Assembly (NCBI GenBank): GCA_026770585.1
Contig: MU646409.1
Coordinates: 439,529-453,191, forward strand
Length of the DNA: 13,663 nucleotides
Direction: 5' to 3'
From: Baffinella frigidus
Lineage: Eukaryota; Cryptophyceae; Cryptomonadales; Baffinellaceae
Shown: positions 1-6,509 of the stretch, one piece after another
Position numbering within the stretch: position 1 is the first letter of the stretch
Layout: the number at the start of each line of letters is the position of its first letter
Program-made: the position numbers and the translations under genes
Notes under the pieces: generated by a model
The model's database searches: none
The model's input: the letters and a program-made list of their open reading frames with translations, nothing else
Told to the model about the DNA's origin: nothing

Positions 1-14
1 GGGGGGGGGGGGGG
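1..14 (+). repeat. Poly-G run at the window edge
   Basis: Fourteen consecutive G. In gene 1 orientation it is a C run about 30 bases into intron 5. It may be a real homopolymer or the ragged end of an assembled contig. Confidence 0.9.
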
Positions 15-42
15 CAGGCAAATAGCGGGTGCGCGGAAGGAC

Positions 43-153
43 CTTCATGCGTTCAGCGGAGGAGCCGCAGATGAGCGCGCATGTAATGATGGCAAACGTG
101 CACTGGTAGATAAGGAAGCACGCCTCGGATATCGCCGGTACTATCTCCGAGGA
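43..153 (-). CDS. AMT: AMT gene 1 exon 5 (TM3)
   Basis: Acceptor CCATATCCAG at 154; likely donor ATG-AAG|GTCCTT at 42. The 37 codons encode SSEIVPAISEACFLIYQCTF and then a hydrophobic stretch ending SSAERMK, matching TM3 of Amt proteins (IPxxLFxxFQxxFAIITxALIxGAxAERM). The gate Phe is present. After 43 the frame turns into a Pro/Arg run and poly-C, supporting an intron that leaves the window. Confidence 0.9.
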
Positions 154-386
154 CTGGATATGGGGCACGGGATTAGCGAGCGGGAAAAGCTTTCGATCAT
201 TGGTGGCGTGAGCCTCAGTCGGTGTTTTCCGATAACTCGGTGCGCGGCTTCTTGGGACCACACGCGGCAAGGTTCGACGCTCTGGGCGCCAGGCCTCGTC
301 AAGGGGAGGTGTGTGAGTGTGTGCGAGTGTGCGTGAGAGAGAGCGTGAGAGAAAGCGAGTCAGTGATCAAGAAAAATAGAGCGAGA

Positions 387-443
<57 letters not shown>

Positions 444-2030
444 ATGGCGAGTGTGTGTCACAGATTGTGTGGACGATACCGTGTTGGGAGTCATGACGTG
501 TCCGCCGTTGTTGACATCACCGAGGAGCCAGAAGCGTTCGCTTCCCCCGATGAAGGGGTTATGTCCTTTCCCGAAGGCAAGCGAGTACCCCATCGCAATC
601 CACAACACGGTCACCTACGTTCCGCCAGAAAACAGTCAGAGTCACTTTCCACCAGCCCCCCATCATCTTTATTCTAAAGTTTGGGAAATATCCAGAAAAT
701 GTCCCGATTCAGTTCACAGTTGCAGCAAAACCTCCCCTCCGGTTCAGTCTGACTGATCATCGACGTTGAGTGTTTGGACATCTGCGAGCTTCACTATATT
801 CTGTCGTGGCTGTGCGGCTGGGAAGGGAACTCGCGAGCGACTGGGAGTTGGTGCCCAGGTACAGAAACACTGTCTCGCATCGTTGGTACCGAAATAAAAA
901 TCAAAGATTGTCGGCTGCGGTTGTGTTTGTGTGTGTTGGTACCTCACACGTGATCACGAAGGACTGCATGACTGTGTTCAGCACGTTTGGCGCTCTCGCC
1001 ATTCCTCCGTAGAAGAGCGCGAGTCCTGGAAAGGGCCAGGCCAACACCGATGGTTAGTCACATAGCACGGCCGCGGGAAGCACAGGCCCGGTGCACAGAG
1101 AGATGGGGGGGCGCAGGCCTCACGGGTTGACAGAGCTGGCATGCAGAGACTATCGCGCACGGAACAAGGTGAGGACCTCGTCCCAGGGCTGTGGACTGAT
1201 CGAAGGTGTCCCGGTGCCGAGCTTGCCTGGTCGCATCGTCCTGGTACAGAGGGTGAGTTCCAGCGGGAATCTCTCGAGGGGAAGTGGCGAGACCTGGGAT
1301 GGTCATCATGAGCACGAGCGCTGTGGACGTCAATGCGAACGCCGTGTCGCCGGGGCTGTGGTCGACCTGCCAAACATGGCAAACCAGCACCGTTCAGCAG
1401 GGGCTTTTGCAGTGAGATACATTCGCAACGTGTTTATGCTAGCGTGTGTTTTCGTAGCGGACGCCTTTGTGAGGCAAGCTTTCTCAGCGTGGACGGGGTG
1501 ATGACTACGACAGGCGCAGATAGAGCGTGCACAGCCTTTGTGATGAGCAGCTAACAGGTTCGAGGAGCATGAACCCTAGTCACGAGGCTTTCGTGGCGCA
1601 CTTCGTCTTCCTGCAAGCGTGGGAGCAGGACCGCTATCCAAAACGTGGGGGGCCGTTGCAGAGTGTAGAGGATCTCACCTCGATCAGCTCCCCGCCGAGG
1701 AAGGCCAATCCTCCCCTCTCTGGGTGATCCATCGTCCCTACGAGGCCCTGGTCGAGAATCCCAGCAGCAGCGTTAGATCACCGGACACCATTCCTACGGT
1801 GGGCGCGATCCTGCCTGTATCGGGTCGGCTCCTGGCCCCGGGGTCAATCGCCGCTGGGTACCATGCACGTTCCCAGCACCAAGCACCAAGAACCAAGAAC
1901 CAAGAACCTGGAGCTCGTGGATAGACGCGTTCTGGCTGTCGATGATTTGTTTCGCTGCGATGATCGTCGCTGTTTGTGTCCGCATGAACCCCTCGAGCGT
2001 CGCGAGGCGCGATTCGGTGCCGGCCGCCAT
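43..2030 (-). CDS. AMT: Ammonium transporter gene 1 (Amt family), 5' part, five exons, runs off the left end
   Basis: Seen: five minus-strand exons (2030-1908, 1366-1294, 1025-943, 614-480, 153-43; intron phases 0, 1, 0, 0, 0) join without a stop into 175 residues. Landmarks in order are a 41-residue hydrophilic N-terminus, GDTAFALTSTALVLMMTIPG (47-66, TM1), LALFYGGMARAPNVLNTVMQ (67-86), GYSLAFG (102-108), FIGG (114-117) and YQCTFAIIT..AERMK (154 onward). Known: this is the order of the Amt/MEP/Rh ammonium channels, plasma-membrane trimers that conduct NH4+/NH3. Phe158 in YQxxF matches the periplasmic-gate Phe of E. coli AmtB (F107). The pore histidines lie further on, outside the window. All introns are GT-AG. 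Start chosen: the only ATG in the open frame, with G at -3 and +4. Odd: Glu93 sits inside TM2, and CALICGSS replaces the usual PALITGAF. The family call is secure; individual splice sites slightly less so. Confidence 0.93.
389..439 (+). repeat. (GT)25 microsatellite in AMT gene 1 intron 4
   Basis: A perfect GT dinucleotide run of about 50 bases. It is preceded on the plus strand (about 308-388) by irregular GTGTGAG/GAGAGAG sequence. It lies wholly in the 326-base intron 479-154 and reads (AC)n in the transcript. Confidence 0.98.
480..614 (-). CDS. AMT: AMT gene 1 exon 4 (TM2, GYSLAFG and FIGG)
   Basis: Acceptor GAACGTAG at 615, with a CTGAC branch-like site upstream; donor ACG|GTATCG at 479. 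The 45 codons encode VTVLWIAMGYSLAFG (TM2), then KGHNPFIGG and an extracellular loop ERFWLLGDVNN. GYSLAFG and FIGG are among the most conserved Amt segments. The following intron opens into a long CA (plus-strand GT) microsatellite. Confidence 0.93.
943..1025 (-). CDS. AMT: AMT gene 1 exon 3 (GLALFYGG motif, start of TM2)
   Basis: Acceptor CCCTTTCCAG at 1026 is preceded by GTGACTAACC, a near-ideal branch site about 30 bases upstream. The exon encodes the end of TM1 and LALFYGGMARAPNVLNTVMQ, then SFVITCE. The donor used here is GAG|GTACCA at 942: it keeps the frame and gives exactly the family's spacing from MQSF to the LW of TM2. It places a Glu inside TM2, which is unusual. Confidence 0.92.
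1294..1366 (-). CDS. AMT: AMT gene 1 exon 2 (TM1)
   Basis: Acceptor TTTGGCAG at 1367, with a CTGAAC branch-like site about 30 bases upstream; donor G|GTCTCG at 1293. It encodes VDHSPGDTAF followed by the TM1 core ending MMTIPG, the usual 'GDTAxxLxSxALVLxMxxPG' pattern. It ends in phase 1, so the last Gly codon is completed by the next exon. An in-frame TGA just upstream of the acceptor shows that the open frame does not extend further. Confidence 0.92.
1367..1907 (-). other. AMT gene 1 intron 1 with heptamer repeats at its 5' end
   Basis: This 541-base GT-AG intron separates exons 1 and 2. Its first bases in the transcript are four tandem copies of a 7-base unit (plus-strand ACCAAGA/C at 1878-1905), so the sequence G|GTTCTTG of the real donor is repeated every 7 bases. 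The rest is unique, unremarkable sequence; no further exon was recognised in it. Confidence 0.7.
1908..2030 (-). CDS. AMT: AMT gene 1 exon 1 (N-terminus)
   Basis: ATG at 2030-2028 opens 41 codons ending GAG-CTC-CAG before donor GT at 1907. The peptide is hydrophilic and helix-prone (residues 9-41, rich in A, I, Q and E, no membrane segment), as expected for the outside-facing N-terminus of a eukaryotic Amt. It joins in phase 0 to exon 2, giving HELQ|VDHSPGDTAF. The call rests on frame continuity and position, because this tail is not conserved in the family. Confidence 0.75.
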
Positions 2031-2503
2031 CTCGCACGCGCGCCTGCCGTTGAAACGGGTACAATGTAACAACGTACCAAGCGGTGCAACCGGAATGTTT
2101 CCGATAAGGCACGTGTTGACAAGATATCACGGGCACGGGGTCAAGCAACACGAAATTTCGTGTGGTAAAATAGTCCAATTTACTACACCAAAAATGCTCC
2201 AAAGACAATATGGCTCATCAAAGATCTGAATTTGTTCCCGCGCCCGGGGGGGGGAATCCCTTAGAATCCAATGGCTCCAGTAATAAGTCGGATTCTGCAG
2301 TATCGGTACGTTCTCTCGCAGGACATGATGAAGCGGACTGCCGCGATCTCGCACCGGTCGGGGATATAAAATATAAATAAACGGGACAAGACCAGGCGCG
2401 TTGGTCTCATATGACCTTCTTAGCTTGAACCAAACGTGACCAGGTGACTGTTCTATCTTGGGTTCGTGACCAAACCCAATTTTTCATTTTGTCAGCACAT
2501 GAC
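2031..2503 (-). promoter_or_regulatory. Upstream flank of AMT gene 1 with a TATA-like box
   Basis: No coding signal was seen in this stretch. An AT-rich block at 2364-2380 reads TTATTTATATTTTATAT on the minus strand. It lies about 335 bases upstream of the gene 1 ATG and is the best candidate for a core promoter. A run of nine G at 2246-2254 and an AT-rich patch at 2150-2200 are the other visible features. The promoter assignment is inference from position and composition only. Confidence 0.3.
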
Positions 2504-2698
2504 ATCTGGTGCATTGTAGGGGTCATCATGGTGGGCCGTTACCCTATCTGGTGCATTGTAGGGGACATCTGGTGCATTGTAGGGGTCATCATGTCATCTG
2601 GTGCATTGTAGGGGTCATGATGGTGGGCCGTTACCCTATCTGGTGCATTGTAGGGGTCATGATGGTGGGCCGTTACCCTATCTGGTGCATTGTAGGGG
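2504..2698 (+). repeat. Tandem repeat with six cores on a 21/42-bp period
   Basis: The core ATCTGGTGCATTGTAGGGG occurs exactly at 2504, 2546, 2567, 2596, 2638 and 2680. Spacings are 42, 21, 29, 42 and 42. Between 42-spaced cores lies GTCATSATGGTGGGCCGTTA followed by CCCT. The copies are nearly identical, which suggests recent expansion. The repeat creates an artefactual ORF and shows no protein-like constraint. Confidence 0.95.
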
Positions 2699-2794
2699 AT
2701 CACGTGCGCCGATTCTCATAGACGGCTCCAGTTGTGAATGAAATAATGGTCCAAAAACGTGGCCCTACCCAGGACGTGAAGAATTCTAAAAGGA

Positions 2795-2826
2795 TTGTAC
2801 AGGGAGTCTATAATAGCCCTGTACAA
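2795..2826. repeat. Perfect 10-bp stem hairpin
   Basis: TTGTACAGGG (2795-2804) and CCCTGTACAA (2817-2826) are perfect inverted copies around a 12-base AT-rich loop. They lie in the AT-rich gene-free stretch 2700-3300, which otherwise shows only A runs, palindromes and no recognisable gene. Confidence 0.85.
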
Positions 2827-3118
2827 GTCTTAAAACCCTGGGCCTTTAAAAGCTAAGGGACTTCCCCCTCCGGGTGCGGCTTGATAACAAACGTATCCTC
2901 TTGCAGGTCTGAAAAAAAAAGTGTCCATCTATATTCCGGGAATTCTGCTGAATTTCACCCCTCAATTTCATCCTTTTTCAAATCTGAAAGCGCAGATCCT
3001 CGAGATTTGGCCGTCAGCTCCAGATTCTGCTAAAAAAATTCGAGCTGCGATGAAATCGTGACATCTTTACTACAGGCCAAAAAAGATGTTCTAAAGTGAT
3101 TATAATCCTATTAGACCT

Positions 3119-3201
3119 GGTACGAGCCCCTCGTACGAAGTTCCTACGAAGCTTCGTACATGTACCACTTACCCGGTACGAGTACGAGCTCGTACTCGTA
3201 C
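3119..3201. repeat. Cluster of TACGAG palindromes, including a perfect 26-bp palindrome
   Basis: Three nested self-complementary sites lie within 83 bases: TACGAG-CCC-CTCGTA (3121-3135), TACGAAGCTTCGTA (3145-3158) and a perfect 26-base palindrome with half-site GTACGAGTACGAG (3176-3201). The same vocabulary recurs at 4570-4590 (CGTACGAG-G-CTCGTACG) and, degenerate, near 5655-5668. It could be a cruciform, a dimeric protein-binding site, or the debris of foldback elements. Confidence 0.9.
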
Positions 3202-3316
3202 TTACCTCGGAGTCTTTCCGAAAAAAATGACTGGTTCTTGTGCCATCTAGAATATTCTAGAACCTCTGATCATCGTCACACGGATAGTTTTGACCTGTTT
3301 GGTTTCGCCTCGCCAG

Positions 3317-3601
3317 GGTCTATCGGCGGCAGCAGGGGCGGATGCCCGCGGACCCCTCAAATCTGTCGATCAGCGCCGGGGGGAGATCTTCGCCCGCCAG
3401 CGCTCCGCCCTGGTGCTCACCAGCCTCCGCGGGTCCGCGCTGCGCCTCACGAGCAAGCACTGGGACCGTGCCATCACTGCCATGACCGCTGCGCAGCGGC
3501 GTGGCATGGCGGCGCGCGAAGCCGCGGACATCGAGGAGGAGCGCGCCGCCCAGATGGCGCCTGCGCTCCCCGTCGTCGTCAACGCCTACCCCGTGGCGTA
3601 G
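3317..3601 (+). CDS. Candidate terminal exon of an unknown protein
   Basis: I do not recognise this protein. The open frame from 3317 to TAG at 3599-3601 has a strong preference for G or C at the third codon position and stands out from AT-rich DNA on its left. A pyrimidine-rich CTCGCCAG acceptor-like site ends at 3316, so it reads as a last exon; no upstream exon was found and there is no ATG near its start. The peptide is basic then helical: about residues 45-75 (HWDRAITAMTAAQRR onward to EEER) could form a coiled coil, and it ends NAYPVA. A degraded copy of its last about 25 codons plus downstream sequence lies at 3780-3850. The exon may therefore belong to a repeat family or be a gene relic. 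Confidence 0.45.
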   Translation, partial: GLSAAAGADARGPLKSVDQRRGEIFARQRSALVLTSLRGSALRLTSKHWDRAITAMTAAQRRGMAAREAADIEEERAAQMAPALPVVVNAYPVA

Positions 3602-3735
3602 TCAGCTCGTTCTAGTGGACGAGATGTTCTTTCTCCATCCACCCTCTGGGTGGTTCTGGGCTGCTAGAGCCCTCACGTCTCGTCCCACCTGTCCACCTGG
3701 CGTACTGCGGTCGTGTTGAATAATTTAGTGAACCT
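3595..3735 (+). repeat. Dispersed repeat, copy A (truncated)
   Basis: Starts GTAGTCAGCTCG and continues TGGACGAGA...GTGTTGAA...GTGAACCTTG. It is homologous to 3861-3993 (copy B) and 5480-5640 (copy C) but more diverged, and it stops after the CCCCTCTTTCCC stretch. It lies directly after the stop of the 3317-3601 frame, so it may act as that gene's 3' untranslated region. Confidence 0.65.
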
Positions 3736-3779
3736 TGTTTCCCCCTCTTTCCCTCTTGTGAGCGCCGTGACCGCAGGAC

Positions 3780-3850
3780 GCAGAGGAGGAGCGCGCGTCT
3801 CTGCTGGCGCCTGATCCCTGTATCCCCCCGTCGTCCAAGTCTTCCCCGTA
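3780..3850 (+). pseudogene. Degraded duplicate of the 3317-3601 C-terminus
   Basis: Sequence from GAGGAGGAGCGCGC through GGCGCCTG to CCCCGTAG parallels the end of the upstream open frame (EEERA..MAP..P) but has small indels and ends in a different frame. It is again followed by the GTAGTCAGC...TGGACGAGA repeat. The duplicated block therefore included both coding end and downstream sequence. Confidence 0.55.
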
Positions 3851-3993
3851 GGTTACTCGTAGTCAGCTTGTCCTACTGGACGAGACACTTGTTCCCATAT
3901 CAACCGGTATCCTCCGGGGTGGGTAGCGGGCTGTTTGAGCCTCTGGTCTCGACGCATCTCTCCCCCTAGCGTGAAGCGGTCGTGTTTGTCAAC

Positions 3994-4153
3994 CCACACA
4001 GCGGACTTCGAAGGGATTTTGAAGAACCCCTAAGCGATAAGACCTAGGACCCTACGGTAGGCAACCCGCAGGGACATAGGGGGGTTTCTACGGATAAGGT
4101 AATGGAAAGGTAATGGAAAGGTAGTGGAAATCCCTTCGTAGCACGCTGTGTGG
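3994..4153. mobile_element. MITE-like element with 26-bp terminal inverted repeats
   Basis: The ends CCACACAGCGGACTTCGAAG (from 3994) and CTTCGTAGCACGCTGTGTGG (to 4153) belong to 26-base inverted repeats that match at 23 positions. The 160-base element has no coding capacity. The paralogous copy at 5596-5610 reads GTCAAC-TGATT with nothing between, so the boundaries are exact. No target-site duplication is apparent. Inside, GGTAATGGAAA is repeated three times at 4098-4130. Confidence 0.85.
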
Positions 4154-4170
4154 TGATTAAACTTCGCTCT

Positions 4171-4535
4171 CCCTTTAGGTCCTTTAGGTTTTAATTTCGC
4201 CCAACATAGCCCAACGACACGCCAATCTTTAGAAAGGACTGCAGAGAAAGCATTTTTTTGGCTTTCGGATCGCGTTTAGCTCTCCAGTGCAGAGGCTCGT
4301 GAAGAGGGGATAAAGGGTTGGTTCTCTCAGGTGTTTGGGCTATTCCAAAATAGGATCAAACTCGCACACCCACCGAACCACAAGTCAGCCGTTATGAGGC
4401 TCACGGTATCCCTTGATTGAGGTATGAGAGCTCCAATCACGGATACCCCAGCAAGAAAACACGGTTTCAAAAAGTGAGAGGATTGTGCGCGGGTGTGAGT
4501 TGAGGACAGGGAGAGAGAATACGAGAAAACAAAAT
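4171..4535. other. Insertion of about 365 bases in unit I, no gene seen
   Basis: Present in unit I and absent from unit II between the 'TTCGCTCT' and 'CCCCATTTCCCCCCTTTCG' sequences. No inverted ends and no convincing open frame were found. It contains short direct repeats (CCTTTAGGT at 4172-4190) and a GTTATGAGGCTCACGG segment (4391 onward) related to the dispersed GAGGCTCGTAACCTG motif. Confidence 0.5.
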
Positions 4536-4597
4536 TCCCCATTTCCCCCCTTTCGACTCGTACCAGCGTACGAGGCTCGTACGATCGTATCGGTGCC

Positions 4598-4640
4598 GTC
4601 CCTGGGTGCCCTGCTACGAGCACGTAGGGCACCCAGGGAC
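4598..4640. repeat. Perfect 15-bp stem hairpin
   Basis: GTCCCTGGGTGCCCT (4598-4612) and AGGGCACCCAGGGAC (4626-4640) are perfect inverted copies around a 13-base loop. It lies in an about 155-base block (4580-4735) found in unit I but not unit II. This is the longest perfect GC-rich stem in the window. It could be a mobile-element core or a structured RNA. Confidence 0.92.
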
Positions 4641-4871
4641 AGCTGCGTCAGAGTGCCCCCTAATTTTGTGAAAATGCCCTGGTATGACTTTACCTCCCTG
4701 ACTCAACTCCTCTCACATCCCACGGCTAACACCTGACAGACTAGCGTTTACAGAACCCTGAATCGGACCACGGTTTAACCCCCAAACCCCTAAACCCCAG
4801 AACCCCAAACTCCAACCCCTAACCCCTTTTTCACAACCCCACACCCTAAACCATGGTGCATAAACCCTATT

Positions 4872-5005
4872 GGGTTACTTCGCTCATCAAAAACTGCCCC
4901 CCCCCTGGGACTGTCATGTCTTGACAGGGACCACCGTAGGGGCCTAGGCATAGGCCTACTGCAGGGTCCTAGCTAGGGGGAGTTGCTTTTATGAGCGAGG
5001 TACCC
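4872..5005. mobile_element. Foldback element, copy in unit I
   Basis: Imperfect inverted ends GGGTTACTTCGCTCAT (4872-4887) and ATGAGCGAGGTACCC (4991-5005) enclose a hairpin GGCCTAGGCATAGGCC and an extra CTGTCA-TGTCT-TGACAG stem absent from the other copy. Non-coding. It is homologous to 5802-5914. Confidence 0.65.
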
Positions 5006-5055
5006 CTGTACGTCCTACAACCCACATCCTCCAAAACCGAAGCTCTCCAGTGACT

Positions 5056-5281
5056 TCTACAAAAGGGCACTGGCTAGGAGGAGGGAGACATGTGGACGGA
5101 GTCCGCGTGTCAGATGAGTTCTTTACTGATAAGGAACAGAGGTCCTCGCACGAGCGAGCGATGACTCTGCGGATCCCCGCTCGGACGGGACCGAAAGTGG
5201 ACGCTTTGGCTCAAGTGGACTGACTCGTGTGAAGTCACTCCGGCTATGCCTACATGGGGGATATCCCCAGATATCCCCAGA
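5056..5281. mobile_element. 226-base insertion flanked by TGACT
   Basis: Unit II runs CTCCAG-TGGCT-CGAAC without interruption. Unit I has TGACT at 5051-5055, 226 extra bases, then TGACT at 5282-5286, which suggests an insertion with a 5-base target duplication. The right end carries the palindrome GGGGATATCCCC (5257-5268) and a doubled ATATCCCCAG. Its last 50 bases recur at 8708-8752 inside an AMT gene 2 intron. No coding potential. Confidence 0.65.
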
Positions 5282-5707
5282 TGACTCGGACAAGTCCCAG
5301 GGCGACGATCGCCTTGGTTTCGTTTACTTTTACTGTGATCACTTCTAACACATCTGCAGGCAAGGGCCCCTCCCACCCGGAAGACTACCGAGAACGCGGA
5401 ATCCTTTACGCAGCATCCTGTCCTTTGGAATAGCGGGAATCAAGTACCCCCTGGATATCCGGGGAGGTTGGTTAGTTTATCCTACGAAGTACTGGACGAG
5501 ACCCTAATTCCCAAATCTATCCTCCGGGGTAGTATCAGGCTGTTTGAGCCCATGGTCTCGACGCATCTCTCCCCTAGCGTGAAGCGGTCTTGTTTGTCAA
5601 CTGATTGAACCTCGCTTTGCCGCATGTCCCCCCTTTCGTTTATCGACTCGTATCAGCATACGCGACTCGACAGACTAGCTTTCACTGAACCCTGAATCGA
5701 ACCACGG

Positions 5708-5795
5708 TTTAACCCCCAACCCCTAACCCCCTGAACCCCAAACTCCAACCCCTAACCCTTTTAACACCAAACCCTCAACCCTGCTCCATTAACCC
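5708..5795 (-). repeat. Degenerate telomere-like C-strand tract
   Basis: AACCCCCAACCCCTAACCCC-type sequence, the complement of GGGGTTA-like heptamers. It is shared with unit I (about 4769-4855), so it was copied as part of the repeat unit rather than by chromosome-end addition. Its G-rich strand is the minus strand, opposite to the arrays further right. Confidence 0.75.
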
Positions 5796-5801
5796 TACAG
5801 G

Positions 5802-5914
5802 GGTACCTCGCTCATGAAAACTGCCGCCCCCCATGGACCACCGTAGGGGCCTAGGCATAGGCCTACTGTATTAGTGTCCTAGCGAGGGGGAGGTGCTCTT
5901 ATGAGCGAGGTACC
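5802..5914. mobile_element. Foldback element with 14-bp perfect inverted ends, copy in unit II
   Basis: GGTACCTCGCTCAT (5802-5815) and ATGAGCGAGGTACC (5901-5914) are perfect inverted copies. The interior forms the GGCCTA-GGCA-TAGGCC hairpin. The element is 113 bases and non-coding. The stem is largely kept in the diverged copy at 4872-5005. Confidence 0.75.
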
Positions 5915-6289
5915 TCTGTACGCCCTGCAACCCACATCCTCCAAAACCGAAGCTCTCCAGTGGCTCGAACAAGTCCCAGGGCGACGATCGCCTTTGTTCA
6001 ATTTACTTTCACCACATCAGCAGACAAGGGCCCCTCCCACTCGGCAGACTACCGAGAACGCGGAATCCTTTATGTAGCATCCTTTTCTTTGGAGTGTACC
6101 GGGAATCACGCACCCCCTGGATGTCCGGGGGGACAGGTTGACCGTACCCTGCTGAGTGGTTCGCCAGCGCAGGGTTCCACGGACTAGCCAGCAGGCGGCT
6201 TCAACCTGGGGTAGGCCCGCCTGAGGAATCGCGTGAGATGGGCCCGTCTCGGGATGCAATCCGGGTGCCAGTCCTGGAGCATCAGAGCC

Positions 6290-6393
6290 TATCCCTCAAG
6301 TGACCAGTAGGCGCATACGCCCTACCGTAGGGCCCCAGGACCTGCCTAGGGCTTCCACGGGCGATTATCCGCCCGTTGGTCACTTAAGGGATA
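6290..6393. mobile_element. MITE-like element with 24-bp inverted ends
   Basis: Left end TATCCCTCAAGTGACCAGTA (from 6290) and right end GTTGGTCACTTAAGGGATA (to 6393) belong to 24-base inverted repeats matching at about 20 positions around a 104-base element. An internal GCCCTAC-C-GTAGGGC hairpin is present. Non-coding, no clear target duplication. Confidence 0.75.
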
Positions 6394-6399
6394 CCGGAT

Positions 6400-6430
6400 T
6401 CCTCGGCCGACACGAATGGTCGGCCGAGGA
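6400..6430. repeat. Perfect 12-bp stem hairpin
   Basis: TCCTCGGCCGAC (6400-6411) and GTCGGCCGAGGA (6419-6430) around a 7-base loop. It lies 6 bases beyond the MITE-like element and is not part of its inverted ends. Confidence 0.88.
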
Positions 6431-6450
6431 GGACCCTCTCGGGCGGGACA

Positions 6451-6509
6451 CTTTATACCGACACAGGTTACGAGGCACTTTAAACCGACACAGGTTACGA
6501 GCCTCACGC
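6451..6509 (+). repeat. Two 27-bp tandem units with ACACAGGTTACGAG
   Basis: CTTTATACCGACACAGGTTA (6451 onward) and CTTTAAACCGACACAGGTTA (6478 onward) are adjacent 27-base units. A related pair lies at 6732-6789 (GCAGGTTACGAGGC and ACACAGGTTACGAGCCTCAC), and single, weaker relatives occur at 7040 and 8317 and, inverted, at 6559. Function unknown. Confidence 0.75.

Larger units (their letters stand above)
3871..5475 (+). repeat. Repeat unit I, expanded copy with four insertions
   Basis: Segments 3871-3993, 4154-4170, 4536-4579, 4736-5055 and 5282-5475 are collinear with the uninterrupted unit II at 5480-6160. They are separated by extra blocks 3994-4153 (MITE-like), about 4171-4535, about 4580-4735 (contains a 15-bp stem hairpin) and 5056-5281 (flanked by TGACT). 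No protein-coding gene is recognisable in it. It includes a degenerate C-strand telomere-like tract (about 4769-4855). Confidence 0.8.
5480..6160 (+). repeat. Repeat unit II, compact copy
   Basis: Uninterrupted version of unit I: TGGACGAGACC...GTCAACTGATTGAACC, then ...CCCCCCTTTCG, ACAGACTAGC, a degenerate AACCCCT tract, a foldback element and the CAAGTCCCAGGGCGACGATCG...CCGGGG tail. It acts as the 'empty site' for four insertions in unit I. I see no convincing gene in it. Confidence 0.8.

Noticed and set aside
393-677. Long plus-strand ORFs through the GT repeat (393-677 and 451-756)
   Set aside because: They translate the microsatellite and the antisense of gene 1 exon 4; no family-like content.
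943-948. Alternative donor T|GTGAGG for gene 1 exon 3
   Set aside because: It looks stronger as a donor but leaves the wrong phase for exon 4; GAG|GTACCA keeps both frame and family spacing.
978-1501. Overlapping ORFs on both strands at 978-1501
   Set aside because: They are shadows or read-through of gene 1 exons 2 and 3 into intron 2, with no conserved content of their own.
2504-2698. CRISPR-like array
   Set aside because: Spacers are themselves repeated or absent, spacing is 21/42, and the context is eukaryotic.
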